This document shows positions 54,589 to 64,000 of a DNA stretch of 64,000 nt, piece after piece (the stretch's first letter is position 1; every line of letters begins with the position of its first letter). Source of the stretch: Kuschelorhynchus macadamiae (Eukaryota; Arthropoda; Insecta; Coleoptera; Curculionidae). The notes beneath the pieces were generated by a model, which ran no database searches, was not told the DNA's origin, and was given only the letters and a program-made list of their open reading frames with translations. Made by a program: the position numbers and the translations under genes. The DNA lies in the NCBI GenBank assembly GCA_030620095.1, contig JAUTXW010000871.1, positions 124,001 to 188,000 on the forward strand. Reading direction: 5' to 3'.

Positions 54589-56310
54589 CAGGGTGTTCCA
54601 GCGAGGACTGAACAGGGACCTATTTTCGACCTTCCTTGTATTTTGGAAAAATTCAAAATAGCCAATCTATGTATTTTTTCTTGTAGAATCCAAAAATATC
54701 ATCGAAAAAATATTTGAACCAGAAACAAAAGAGTTACGCTATGCATCAGGTGTTTTTTAAATAGAATGTATCGTTTTTTATACGATTTTTGGAAAGAGTG
54801 ATTTTTTTATGTCCGTTCTGATTAAAAGATTTGATTTTGCGATAGCTGTTTATATTACATTTTAATGTTTTACAAACTAAAATTTTAGCTTTACCTGTTT
54901 AAAATATACGATAGGTTGGTATAGGTGATCAAGGTAAAATGACGTTTGAATGCTTTGTCAATAAAAATTGACATTATTTTAATTATTGTCGAAGTCTTCA
55001 CCTAAAAAATATATATTTGACTCTGATCGAAATGAAATACTCTTTGGACGAGAGACTACAGATTGTTATGCTATGTTACAAGTGCCAAGAAAATGCAAAA
55101 GAAGCAAGAAGAAGATTTATTGCAAATTTTCATAGAAATATATCCATCGATACAATTCTAAGGATAAAAAACCTATTTGAGGAAAATAAAACTTTACATG
55201 ATAGAAAAAGAAATATACAAAGAAGGAGAAATCGAGACCAGGCCATTATAAATTATTTTCAAGTTAATCCAACCAAATCTATTTCGGATGCAGTTTGGGA
55301 AGTTCAGTACGGTGGCGGTGTAAGGCGCAGAAGAGTTACCCGAGGGACTGTTCACAGGACTGAAAATTCATAAATTTAGGCCTTTTCGTATCCTTCCACT
55401 TCAGTACCTAACACCGGCACAAAAAGAACTTCGCTTCCAATTTGTTTCTCAAATGGTAATTCGGCAAGAAAACGAAGATCCTGATTTATTCAAAAATATT
55501 GTGTGGACCGACGAAGCTACTTTCACAACATCGGGAGTATTCAACAGACATAATAGTCACCACTGGGCCGTTGAAAATCCAAAAAAGTTCCAGACTATTA
55601 AATTTCAAGGGAGGAATTCTATTCATGTTTGGTGTGGGATAAAAAACAATAAAATTTTGGGATCAATATTTTTTAACGGGACTTTAAATGGGCACAGATA
55701 TTATGAGTTTTTAGAAAACGAAATTGAAAATTTTTTGGAAGACTTACCATTGGCAGAATATCAGAATTTAATTTGGCAACATGATGGGGCGCCTCCTCAT
55801 GCCGTGCATGATGTGGTTCAATTTTTAAATCGGCGCCATAACGAATGGATAGGGCGAAATGGAACATATGCTTGGCCGCCCAATAGCCCCGACCTCTCAG
55901 TTTTAGATACATTTCTTTGGGGCCATTTGAAGAACGTCGTATACAGACAACGAAACGAAAATATTCAAGAGATCATGGAAAAATTGTACATACAATGTTT
56001 CTACGAGAATTTTGACAACTTCATACAAGTGGAGTGTTAACAGCCTGTATACAAAACAAAGTTTATTACCTAGTTTATGATCATTTGTTATACCGTTATC
56101 ATTAGTATTAAAAAAGTATGGAGGGTGTGACGAAAGGTAGCTAAAATTCACCAAACCGTAACTTAACATCTATAGATTTTACTATACTTAATTTGCTTTT
56201 AAAATTGTGTGAACTATGGACCTTTTTGCCAAAACGGTTTTTTCATTTTTACTCTAGACGCTTTATTAGTCTTGATATAAGTTATTCGATCCCTTTTATC
56301 CCCCTGAAAG
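54589..56310 (+). mobile_element. Rosa-like mariner, second copy, 3' end not found
   Basis: CAGGGTGTTCCAGCG at 54589 is preceded by TA (54587-54588), a rosa/mariner-type start resembling CAGGGTGGTCG of the 21278 element. The transposase follows at 55017-56040. I found no inverted match (…CACCCTG) downstream before the hAT at 56612. The 3' region 55990-56305 recurs inverted at 58790-59165. Confidence 0.55.
55017..56040 (+). pseudogene. Rosa-like mariner transposase, one frameshift
   Basis: ATG 55017 with N-terminal 'YSLDERLQIVMLCYKC' and 'TLHDRKRNIQRRRNRDQAI' (helix-turn-helix region). One frameshift near 55340-55360 precedes 'LKIHKFRPFRILPLQYLTPAQKELRFQF'. Then come 'IVWTDEATFTTSGVFNRHNSHHW' (first Asp), 'LIWQHDGAPPHA' (second) and 'PPNSPDLSVLDTFLWGHLKN' (third). 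I count 40 residues between the last two Asp, one fewer than the DD41D copies in this window. The C-terminus ends at TAA 56038-56040. Apart from the single frameshift the gene looks whole, and all catalytic Asp are kept. Confidence 0.8.
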
Positions 56311-56611
56311 TTTTACACACTTAAATTCCTTATTCTGTAACTTTTTGATCTCTTGAATTTTTTCAATATTTTTTACCATTTAGAAATTATTAAACGTGTC
56401 ATTTTGCCTTAGATTAAATATTCCGGGAGATACATTGTCCCTATATATTATATCCTGAATGGATAGAAATATTTAAATATTCCAGGTCTTGAGTGACAGT
56501 TGGATCAGTTAAACATCAGGGTGTTCATTTGAAAATTCGAATTTGTCGGAATCTAAACGTGGATATATTTTACAAGAATTTTTGGATATACTCCTTTACA
56601 TCTCTTAAAAA

Positions 56612-58078
56612 CAGTGGCAACTCTTACATAGGGTCATTTGGTCAGTGACCCTCCAAAAATATTTCAGAAAATAAATTATTCGTTTCTTCGTCCCTCCTAA
56701 TAGTTTTAATATAACGCGAACCTTGGGAAAAGTTGAATACGCTACACTATTAGCCGCGCGCATAATATAATACGCTATACTAAGCTAAGCTGGGCAGTCC
56801 GAATTGCCCTGATTACCTTAAAGCTTGACGAAAGTACCCGATGATTTCATAGATACCGAGCGGCAGCCGAACGTGATAGCAAATGGAATATGAAATCGCG
56901 ATTTGGGTCATCAGCCGGTTTCTTCTCATAATTCGATCGGTCGGTCGCGGCATCATGTCGGCATGCGAAAGTTCAATTGTTCAGAGGTCGCGCAGTAGAT
57001 ATTCTAACTCAATATTGTTTCGGACGTTTCTAATCGATGAAAATTAATTTATATACTGTTTTTTGTAATATATATATTTTTTATTTTTATGATCCATGTG
57101 TGAGTTGGAAATATACAGGAAATAAAATGCTGGTAGTGACTAGTGCAAAAAAATAAACAACTAAAAAATGCCTACGAACTTAATTTTGCCAAAAAATCAA
57201 ATTTCAAGGTGGTCTATGTTTGAGTTGTGAATGTAGATGAAATAAAATGTCGGTAGTGCAAAAAATTAAACAAGTAAAGAGTGCTAACAAACTTAATTTT
57301 GAGAAAATAACCGAATTCAAGGTAAGTGTCTCACAATTTGCCAGAACTTAGTGTACGATAAACTAGTAAAGACCAAAATAAAGAGGTTCATCGAAACTTG
57401 CAAAAGTATGTACGATTTAGCTAACTGGATATGTGGTTGTGAAGTCTCTAATTCATTTTACTGTTAGGTTTGTTTCTTGTTTTCTAAGGACTTCTCGGAC
57501 TCATTATGGTGCAAAACCGGTGTTAAAGACTTAAAACACTTAAAAGAAAAAAATAAAAAAACATGCGTTTTCTGCAGATCACATGAAATGTTCGGTGAAC
57601 TATGCTACGGTCGGAAGTGTTGATATTCGCACTCAGCTAGACACAGCTTATAGAAAATCCCTTAGAGATTTTAATGAAAATGTATCCAAAAATCGTTATA
57701 TTCTAAACAAAATTGTAGATTGTGTAAAATTTTGTGGGGCATTCGAGCTGACACTACGAGGCCATGATGAAACGGCTTTGTCTGAAAATCCAGGGGTTTT
57801 TCGAGAGCTTATAAATTTTGTTGAGGAGTTAGGCCAAGATAGACTATCCGCTTTAGCAATGTTAAGTTTCGAGAAATCGTTTATAAAAGGACTGTGCCTG
57901 CAATTTTAACGAACGTGTCATTCAGCATTTTTCCAATTCTAAAGAACGAAGAGTAGACCTGAACTTCAAGAGAATTTAAAGCTCAATTTAAAGATAAGAT
58001 ATTTATTTTTATTTTAAGTATGCCCATTTTTGAATTTGTTATAGACCTCCCAGTATAATTCACCACGAGCCGCCACTG
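56612..58078 (+). mobile_element. hAT copy B (non-autonomous), 1,467 bp
   Basis: Ends CAGTGGCAACTC and, inverted, CAGTGGCGGCTC; flanks are the 8-bp duplication CTTAAAAA (56604-56611 and 58079-58086). It is the same family as hAT copy A at 34735, in opposite orientation. The 5' third includes a GC-rich stretch near 56730-56960 that matches the place where Transib entered copy A. Confidence 0.9.
57386..57909 (+). pseudogene. hAT transposase N-terminal fragment (TTF/ZMYM1-type)
   Basis: 'LANWICGCEVSNSFYC' and 'CFLFSKDSSDSLWCKTGVKDLKHL' (TTF-type zinc finger, one frameshift) are followed by the open frame 57583-57909 with 'YRKSLRDFNENVSKNRYILNKIVDCVKFCGAFELTLRGHDET', the same block as 'ELEFRGHDET' in the hAT at 16554. 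It ends after about 175 residues. The DUF4371/catalytic and dimerisation parts were deleted, leaving a non-autonomous element. Confidence 0.7.
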
Positions 58079-58710
58079 CTTAAAAATATCAAAACGGGAA
58101 GGTGGGCAAGGATATCTCGTTTGAAATGTGTTTAGCTTTCACAGATGATGATGTAAAAGTAAGGGCATTGAAAACTTTTGAAAAGCGGTATCATTTGATT
58201 CTTTTTCTGGTTTGACATTTTAATGGGGGGCGGCTGAGGGTTGTAAATTTTTAAAATCAGAACTGAACGCGGGACAGTTTTCATTTAATAAATGAACGAA
58301 GATGTATATTTAATTTATTGGTATTTGCTATCTAGGAAATGTATAAAAACTATTGCAACTTTTGGAAATCTTACTTCTGATACACAGATATAGGAATGTT
58401 TCATATACCATGACCATACACGAATGTCCACGAAAATGAAAAAATCAACGGGACGAAAAAGTTACAAAATAGAATAAGGAATTTAAATTTGTCGTAAAAA
58501 GTGACGTCGCAATAAAAATGTTGTGGGGAGGGAGGGCAGGTGGGGGGTTGCGATCTGAGAATAAGTAACAAACTGCAGATTTTTCTCAAACGTATTATAG
58601 CCATTTGGAAGGCGTTGCTCGCAGCATCTAGTGCATCGAATTTGAATAATTTATTTCGAGAAATATACGAGGTCTATAAAAAAACTAAAATCTTTAACTC
58701 AGGGTGCCCG

Positions 58711-58766
58711 TCATTTTAGCCATCAATTAAATAATCATTCATTTTAGCCATCAATTAAATAATACC
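58711..58766. repeat. 28-bp tandem duplication
   Basis: CATTTTAGCCATCAATTAAA recurs at 58712 and 58740; the pair is bracketed by CAGGGTG (58690) and ACCCTG (58754), i.e. mariner-like end words. Confidence 0.75.
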
Positions 58767-58789
58767 CTGTATATTTTTTTGGATTTAAA

Positions 58790-59165
58790 AACGAATACTC
58801 TATATCAAGACTGATGAAACCGCTAGAATAAAAATGAAACAAAAATCGCTTCCGTGAAAAATTCCACAATTCACAAATTTTTATCACACCTGGTATATCG
58901 TAATTATCTTACGTCTGACATAACTCCCAAAGCGAATTATAGTAAAATCTATAGGATACTTTAAGTTAGGGTTTGGTACATTCTAGCCAACTTTTGTCAC
59001 ATCCTGTATCCAAGCTTCTCAATACTAATGATAACGATATAATTGCTGATCATAAATTAGATGATAAATGTTTGTTTTGTATAGAGGTTGTTAAGTTACT
59101 GCTCCACTTGTATGAAGATATCAAAATTGTTTTTTTTGAATTTTGTCAGGCGTTAACAAACTTTT
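58790..59165 (-). repeat. Inverted fragment of the rosa-like element's 3' region
   Basis: Reversed, it matches 55990-56305: coding tail and 3' UTR words 'tagattttactata', 'ttcatttttattctag', 'agtcttgatata' and 'aatgataacgatata' correspond in order. It ends near a CACCCTGTA word at 59191. This is a second, shorter copy in opposite orientation. Confidence 0.65.
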
Positions 59166-60442
59166 CCAAACATGGAGTGGTTTTATTTCACACCCTGTAT
59201 GTACTATTTTTTTATGCACATATGCAGTCATACAAGTAGGAGATCATACCTAATACATCAGTCAAACGAATACTGAACACCGTTTCTCAATATCACGATT
59301 GAAATATCCATCCTTAAATTTTGAAAAAAAAATTCTTGATGCGCTATATACGGCCAGAAGTTTATTTGGAGTATAACTGGTCTTTGGTATTGAAACGTCC
59401 TTTGTAGTTATTTATGCAAAAAATAATATGTATTGAATATAATATGATAACTCAGAAACATTAATTTATACACTTATTATTTTGTCAATTTTACAGAGTT
59501 AAGTTTTCGATTAACTTTGGTTGTCCCAGTTTAGGACTCCATTTTCGTACTAATACTGTGTGTAAGAGAAACGAGCACGGTTGGCAGTCCTATCTAAATA
59601 GGATTTTGCCGAGAATAAAACGCTGGATTTGTCATTTACAAAAGCTTTAGCAGCAAAATAATACAAGGTATTTTCTTCAATACTCGCCCCTTGTTTATCA
59701 TTACTTTATTGGAAGCTCATGTAATTAATTACGTGCCCTTATGAATAAGGGTGGAAAGCAGCATACATATAGGCATCTGAACTTTGAATTACATATTGCG
59801 TTTAATTAATAGCTACCACTCACTGTTTGCTCAAGTAGTCTACTCATCCTACACATTTTAGAACTTTGTACTTGTTTACTGAAATTTTTTGTTTAAAATT
59901 ATACAAAGTCTGTTAAAACGACATTTTGTCAAGCATAAGACGCCCCCTTGAAAAATGGGGGCGGAAATTAGACTTTGAAAATGTTCCAAGAAAACATATT
60001 GTCATTCCATTTTTATCTCGAGTATTGAATCTAATTATATGTGCACACGGTACATCTAATTAAATTTAAATAAAATACCAAAACCTTCCTTAAATGGGAA
60101 TTTGTCTCAAATATTAAAATATATTCCTGGCGCCTTTTTTAACAGGCTACGACTCGTTTAACATCTAAAGTTATTTTTATTAAATCAACAAAGCAAAGCC
60201 GCCAACTTTCATATTTCTCGAATAATTTTTTGCTGCCATTTCTGACAGCAAAGTTATGTCGGCAAAAGTTAGCCGAAAGAAAACCGCCTATAATAAAAAA
60301 ATCTCTTTATTTGCATTCTCGGTTCCATATTCACAACGGCAATATTTCTGTAAATAGGCACACTAAACTAAAAACTAAATAAACGGAATTCGTTCCACGT
60401 TAGCGCGGAAGAAGCAACAGTGTGATAATAATTATTACTTAC
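59166..60442. other. No gene recognised; would be intron 1 of the MADF gene
   Basis: AT-rich, no repeats or frames recognised. If the MADF exon is real, this is its first intron on the minus strand; no second exon was found within the window. Confidence 0.4.
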
Positions 60443-60599
60443 CAATAATATCTAATTCCTCCAACATCTTTTCATATCCGCCATCTCGAGCATGTTTATT
60501 TTTATAGTGAACACTTCTAACATTCCACAAACATTCATATTTTTCGTATATATCTAAAAATTTTAAGATGTCTTCGTCCAACCATCTACTTGTCGCCAT
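60443..60599 (-). CDS. MADF-domain protein, first coding exon
   Basis: ATG 60599-60597 followed by 52 codons and a canonical donor G|GTAAGT at 60442. The residues 'LKFLDIYEKYECLWNVRSVHY', 'KNKHARDGGYEKMLEEL' fit the start of a MADF domain (Myb/SANT-like DNA-binding: 'L-I-x-x-Y-x-x-x-x-x-L-W-x-x', then 'Y-x-x-K-x-x-R-x-x-A/G'). MADF proteins are insect transcription regulators; PIF/Harbinger transposons also encode one, so a host origin is not certain. The start context AAAATGGCG is good. The Gypsy LTR lies 47 bp upstream of this ATG, in opposite orientation. Confidence 0.65.
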
Positions 60600-60646
60600 T
60601 TTGTGATTCAAGTACTACTGCAATGACTTGAAAATGTGTTTACACG

Positions 60647-60833
60647 AGTTACGTTCCCCATATTGCTGAATGTGACAAATTCAATTACAGATAAGGAAAT
60701 CTTATAAATATAAGCAAAGGACGGTGATTGAATCACTTGTTAGTCTGCTCTTGATCTTGAATCTTGTATTTTACCTTTTAATAAAAATTTGACGTTTTTT
60801 AAAAAGGGTGTTTTCTTCGACCACAACGTAACT
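60647..60833 (+). repeat. 5' LTR of Gypsy element, 187 bp
   Basis: The LTR has inverted termini AGTTACG...CGTAACT, the AGT...ACT type of 17.6/297-like elements. It carries TATAAATA near 60703, a plausible core promoter, and AATAAA at 60780, a plausible polyadenylation signal. Confidence 0.8.
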
Positions 60834-60846
60834 GGCGCAGTCGTAC
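60833..60846 (+). promoter_or_regulatory. Primer binding site
   Basis: TGGCGCAGTCG at the LTR edge is the usual PBS start of 17.6/297-type Gypsy elements; the first T overlaps the LTR end. Confidence 0.8.
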
Positions 60847-60933
60847 GGATAGTGAAACGTGCAAAAAACACGGTTTTTTTCAAAAAATTTATTCACTAGA
60901 AAATCTACGTATTTCGACGGTTCGAGTCCTAAA

Positions 60934-61214
60934 AAGTAAATAGTACCGATCTAAGGTGACTTCGAGGGAGTGCTCGAATCAAAGAAGCCCTGAGAAAAAT
61001 TGGAGCTCATAAGAAGTAGACAGTGCCGATCTAAGGCGACTTCACGGGACCAACTTTGGGGAACCGGCGAGGAATAAGAACGGGACAGCTAGCAAGTCAC
61101 ACAAGGCATTACTGGGGAGGACAAACATCGCCAAACCAGCAGCCTAACCACCACTGGGGAGGACAAAAATCGCCGATCCAGAGGCAAACCACACTGGGGA
61201 GGACAAAAATCGCC
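60934..61214 (+). repeat. Leader tandem repeats
   Basis: An imperfect ~80-bp spaced pair 'gtaccgatctaaggtgacttc' / 'gtgccgatctaaggcgacttc' (60941 and 61021) is followed by three ACTGGGGAGGACAAA units at 61111, 61153 and 61193. They lie in the untranslated leader, possibly packaging or translation elements. Confidence 0.7.
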
Positions 61215-61566
61215 AAACCAGCCTAGCAGTAAGGACCTAAGCTAAGAAAAAAAGAAAAAAGAAGCCCATGAAGCTAATTTTTCTTCTAGTATTGTAAGTC
61301 ATTGCAAACATTTTAATATTAGCATTTTTTTTTTCTCTATTTGCAAAAATAAGTAATAATTTTTGATATAAATAATTCAAAACGTAAATTTGAAACTTAT
61401 TTTTGGAGATATAGTTTATTTTAACCATTTTATATTTTTAAAAAAGTATACCTATATATATTTTATCAAAATTAAGCTCTTTAAGGAAGTAAACCTAGAC
61501 GATCTAATTAATTCTCTAAACGATTTATCAATTCAATCTGGTTCAACTGACAATAAAAATAAAATA

Positions 61567-62901
61567 ATGACAACTAATTATACTCTTTTACGTTACCAAG
61601 CTGATAACATTCCAAATTTTGACGGGAATCCAAAACTTTTACAGAGATTTGTAACAGCCTCCGAAAACCTTTTAAAAGCTTTTCAAAACACGGCTAATTT
61701 AAATGACCCAATAAATATTTGCTTATTTGACACCATATTAAGTAAACTTACACATAGGGCCGCCGAACTTATTGTATCTCGAACAGAATTAAATACTTGG
61801 GCTCTAGTAAAACAAGCCCTTACAAGTACCTTCGCTGATCAAAGATCAATCGATTGTCTTATACAAGATTTAATTAATCTAAAACCTTTTAAAAACGAAC
61901 ACCCTATTAATTTCGGCATGAGAATCCAAGATTCTAGAAGCCTATTATCTGCAAAATTAAATGGAACAAATGAAGATCCCGCAACCAAATTAATAAAAAT
62001 TAACCATTACGATGAATTTGCTCTGAAAACATTTATACGAGGGTTACCTTATAATATGCAATTAGTTATTCGACTAAAAAATCCAACAGCTTTAGAAGAA
62101 GCTATGGCATTTGTGCGAGAGGAAGAAAATTTTATTTACTTTAAAAATTCACAAATACCACAAAATAGACCTGTGCCAATGAGTACAACAAATTCGCAAA
62201 ATAAAAACCAAAAATCGCCACCAATGTATAAACCACCTTATTTATATAATTTTAGTCCAAATTATACACCTAATTTTAACCCTAATTATTCACATAATTT
62301 TCCCAATGCAATAAATCCGAATTTTCCAAAATTCCAAAATAACATAAACGGTAATGCTGTAAATAATACTCCAAATTATTTTGGAAGAAACGCGAATAAC
62401 TTTAATTCAAATTCAAATATAAGACCTAATAATTTTCAACAAAATTTTCAAAGACCCAATTTTTACCAACAAAGACCCTTTATGAGACCTAACACCAATT
62501 TTGCACAAAATTCTATAAGAACAAGACAAATAGAACCTATGGACACAAGTTCTGGAAACACAATTTTAAATAATAATATACAAAATAAAAAGGTAATTAC
62601 CGAACAACTTTACAATCAAGAAGTTTCGAAACAAAACCCACAAAATAATACTCAATATGATTATACTGTTAATCATGAAAATACAAATGTTAATTTCCCA
62701 ATTTTTGAAAACTTTGATTATGCTGATAATCAAGAAACACCAAATTTCGAAAATCCATTTTATGAACAAAGTTATATGAATACATATGAACCAAGTTACA
62801 CAAACATATACCAAGAACAAACTCACGAACCAGAATATTTCCCAGAAAATACTAATAATGTAAATTTTACGGGAACGAGCCCGAACAACAATACGAGGTA
62901 G
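61567..62901 (+). CDS. Gag polyprotein of Gypsy element
   Basis: The frame is open from 61390; I take ATG 61567 as a conservative start because residues before it look like leader, though 'VNLDDLINSLNDLS' just upstream may also belong. The capsid-like core includes 'IPNFDGNPKLLQRFVTASENLL' and 'LKTFIRGLPYNMQLVIRLKNPTALEEAMAFVREEE' (residues about 15-190). Then follows an Asn/Pro/Phe-rich low-complexity region (about 195-440) with no CCHC knuckle, and an acidic tail. 445 codons to TAG 62899. It forms the structural particle. Pol follows in the -1 frame with overlap, so Gag-Pol would come from frameshifting. Confidence 0.85.
   Translation: MTTNYTLLRYQADNIPNFDGNPKLLQRFVTASENLLKAFQNTANLNDPINICLFDTILSKLTHRAAELIVSRTELNTWALVKQALTSTFADQRSIDCLIQDLINLKPFKNEHPINFGMRIQDSRSLLSAKLNGTNEDPATKLIKINHYDEFALKTFIRGLPYNMQLVIRLKNPTALEEAMAFVREEENFIYFKNSQIPQNRPVPMSTTNSQNKNQKSPPMYKPPYLYNFSPNYTPNFNPNYSHNFPNAINPNFPKFQNNINGNAVNNTPNYFGRNANNFNSNSNIRPNNFQQNFQRPNFYQQRPFMRPNTNFAQNSIRTRQIEPMDTSSGNTILNNNIQNKKVITEQLYNQEVSKQNPQNNTQYDYTVNHENTNVNFPIFENFDYADNQETPNFENPFYEQSYMNTYEPSYTNIYQEQTHEPEYFPENTNNVNFTGTSPNNNTR
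62862..62868 (+). promoter_or_regulatory. -1 ribosomal frameshift slip site A-AAT-TTT
   Basis: The heptamer AAATTTT is in the gag frame as A AAT TTT (X XXY YYZ). It is only three codons after the first point at which the -1 frame is free of stops (a TAA precedes), and 34 bases before the gag stop. It is thus placed where a Gag-Pol switch is required. Confidence 0.7.
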
Positions 62902-64000
62902 TATTTTTGAATAACTACACAGCCGAATTACCATATATTCATATACCCGAATTAGACGCAAATTTTCTACTAGATACTGGAAGTACTCGAAGTTTTATAA
63001 AACCAGAAATTGCCTATAGATATTTTCCCGAAAATATAAAAAGAGAAATATTTCAAGTTCAAACAGCGCATGCTACATCTTTCCACAATGAAATAGCAAT
63101 AATTCCATTATTTCAGACGTTTAAAACGCAAGGCAACCATACATTTCATTTATTTAATTTTTCAAACAAATTTGATGGATTAATAGGCCTAGATCTTATT
63201 ATCCAACTTAACGCTAATTTAGATTTCAATACACGAACTTTACAATCGCCGCATACAGAAATACCAATACGCTATTTAGGAAAAAATGAAAAACAACTTT
63301 CGCCTGAAATTATTAAAAAAAAATTTACTTATATAATTTCACCAAGATGTATACAAAAAATAGAAATACCTGTGAATATCACAGAAGGAACAGGCATAAT
63401 TTCTTACCAAAAATACGGAAATGTAGAAATTCCTGAATGTTTAGTAGAAATAAAAAATAACCTTACTTATACAACTATACTAAATCCAACAGAAAACCCA
63501 ATTAAAATCCAATTTCTTGAACCTCTAGAAGTAGAAAAATTAAATGTGAATGAACTTAACTTCGTCGATTATAATTCAAATGAACAAAAATCTGATAGAG
63601 ATCTAGATAACCAACTTAAAGCTAATTTAAAAAATTTAAGGTTAGACCATTGTAATTATGAAGAAAAACAAAAAATACGTAAACTTTGTTTTGAATTTAG
63701 AGACGTTTTTTATTGTGAAGGGATACCTTTAACTTTTACAAACGCAATAAAACATCAAATAAAATTAACAACAGACACTCCTATCTATACTAAAAGTTAT
63801 AGATACCCTGAAATTTATAAAAAAGAAGTAAAAGATCAAATTTCGAAGCTTCTAGATCAAAATATAATAAGAGAATCAAATTCTCCTTACTCATCACCAA
63901 TATGGATAGTTCCAAAAAAGCTTGACGCTTCAGGAAAGCCGAAATATCGCATGGTTTGCGATCTACGTCGTATCAATGATGTAAGTGTTGCAGACAAATT
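62862..64000 (+). CDS. Pol polyprotein: aspartic protease and start of reverse transcriptase (partial)
   Basis: Open in the -1 frame to the window edge. The protease has 'FLLDTGSTRSF' (active-site DTGS, near 62968) and 'FDGLIGLDLI' (about 63172). A linker follows, then the RT N-terminus: 'HQIKLTTDTPIYTKSYRYP', 'IIRESNSPYSSPIWIVPKK' and 'KYRMVCDLRRINDVSV'. These are the classic Gypsy RT entry motifs. The catalytic YxDD box, RNase H and integrase lie beyond 64000. No stop or shift is seen, so this copy may be intact. An env gene, if any, cannot be judged. Confidence 0.88.

Larger units (their letters stand above)
60647..64000 (+). mobile_element. Gypsy LTR retrotransposon (17.6/297-like), 5' part, runs off the window
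   Basis: 5' LTR, primer binding site, leader with tandem repeats, gag, -1 slip site, protease and the beginning of RT, all in order and without a visible lesion. The 4 bases before the LTR are CACG, the expected target duplication; the partner lies beyond the window. Confidence 0.88.

Overview
This is an AT-rich nuclear DNA window from an animal, almost certainly an insect. There are no bacterial-style operons. Reading frames are short and broken, several genes are spliced, and nearly every recognisable sequence is a transposable element of a type common in insects: rosa-like DD41D mariner, Transib, BEL/Pao, Gypsy of the 17.6/297 kind, Jockey/CR1-type LINEs without RNase H, and hAT elements with ZMYM1-like transposases. 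I cannot name the species; a beetle or hemipteran would fit.

Layout. 0-2.4 kb: hAT relics and a 777-bp hAT MITE with a perfect 8-bp target duplication. 3.1-4.2 kb: a degenerate ~140-bp tandem array with a GCCGCCATTTTG core, ending in a hairpin; related sequence recurs at about 10.5, 39.7, 51.0 and 53.0 kb. 4.7-5.0 kb: a 143-bp tandem duplication. 5.3-6.3 kb: C-terminal relic of a pogo/Jerky transposase. 6.4-7.2 kb: a hAT 3' end. 7.8-9.8 kb: three exons of a spliced minus-strand gene of unknown identity, with a tandemly duplicated first exon. 12.0-14.0 kb: 5'-truncated LINE. 15.8-19.7 kb: DD41D mariner remnants with a 2.6-kb hAT inserted in them. 20.4-32.0 kb: one LINE split by two younger insertions, a 2,364-bp DD41D transposon with 462-bp terminal inverted repeats and a full-length 6,289-bp BEL/Pao retrotransposon. 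34.7-39.6 kb: an internally deleted hAT split by a Transib transposon (a RAG1 relative). 39.8-46.4 kb: another LINE, split by a non-coding LTR-type insertion. 47.4-52.4 kb: a Tc1-like element with long inverted repeats, filled with other transposase debris. 54.6-59.2 kb: a second rosa-like element and an intact-ended sister copy of the split hAT. 60.4-60.6 kb: first exon of a MADF-domain gene. 60.6-64.0 kb: the 5' part of an apparently intact Gypsy element (LTR, PBS, gag, -1 slip site, protease, start of RT), running off the window.

The window therefore holds at most two plausible host-type genes, the spliced gene at 7.8-9.8 kb and the MADF exon. Everything else is a stratified record of transposition. 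Exact target-site duplications at nine insertions (1.2, 16.5, 21.3, 25.0, 34.7, 36.0, 40.4, 47.4 and 56.6 kb) let the order of events be read. The oldest layer is LINEs and mariner; later came hAT, then Transib inside hAT, BEL/Pao inside LINE, and the near-identical-TIR DD41D copy. The items most worth following up are the Transib element with RSS-like ends, the duplicated exon with GC and GT donors, the young long-TIR DD41D copy, and the Gypsy LTR 47 bp upstream of a MADF start codon.
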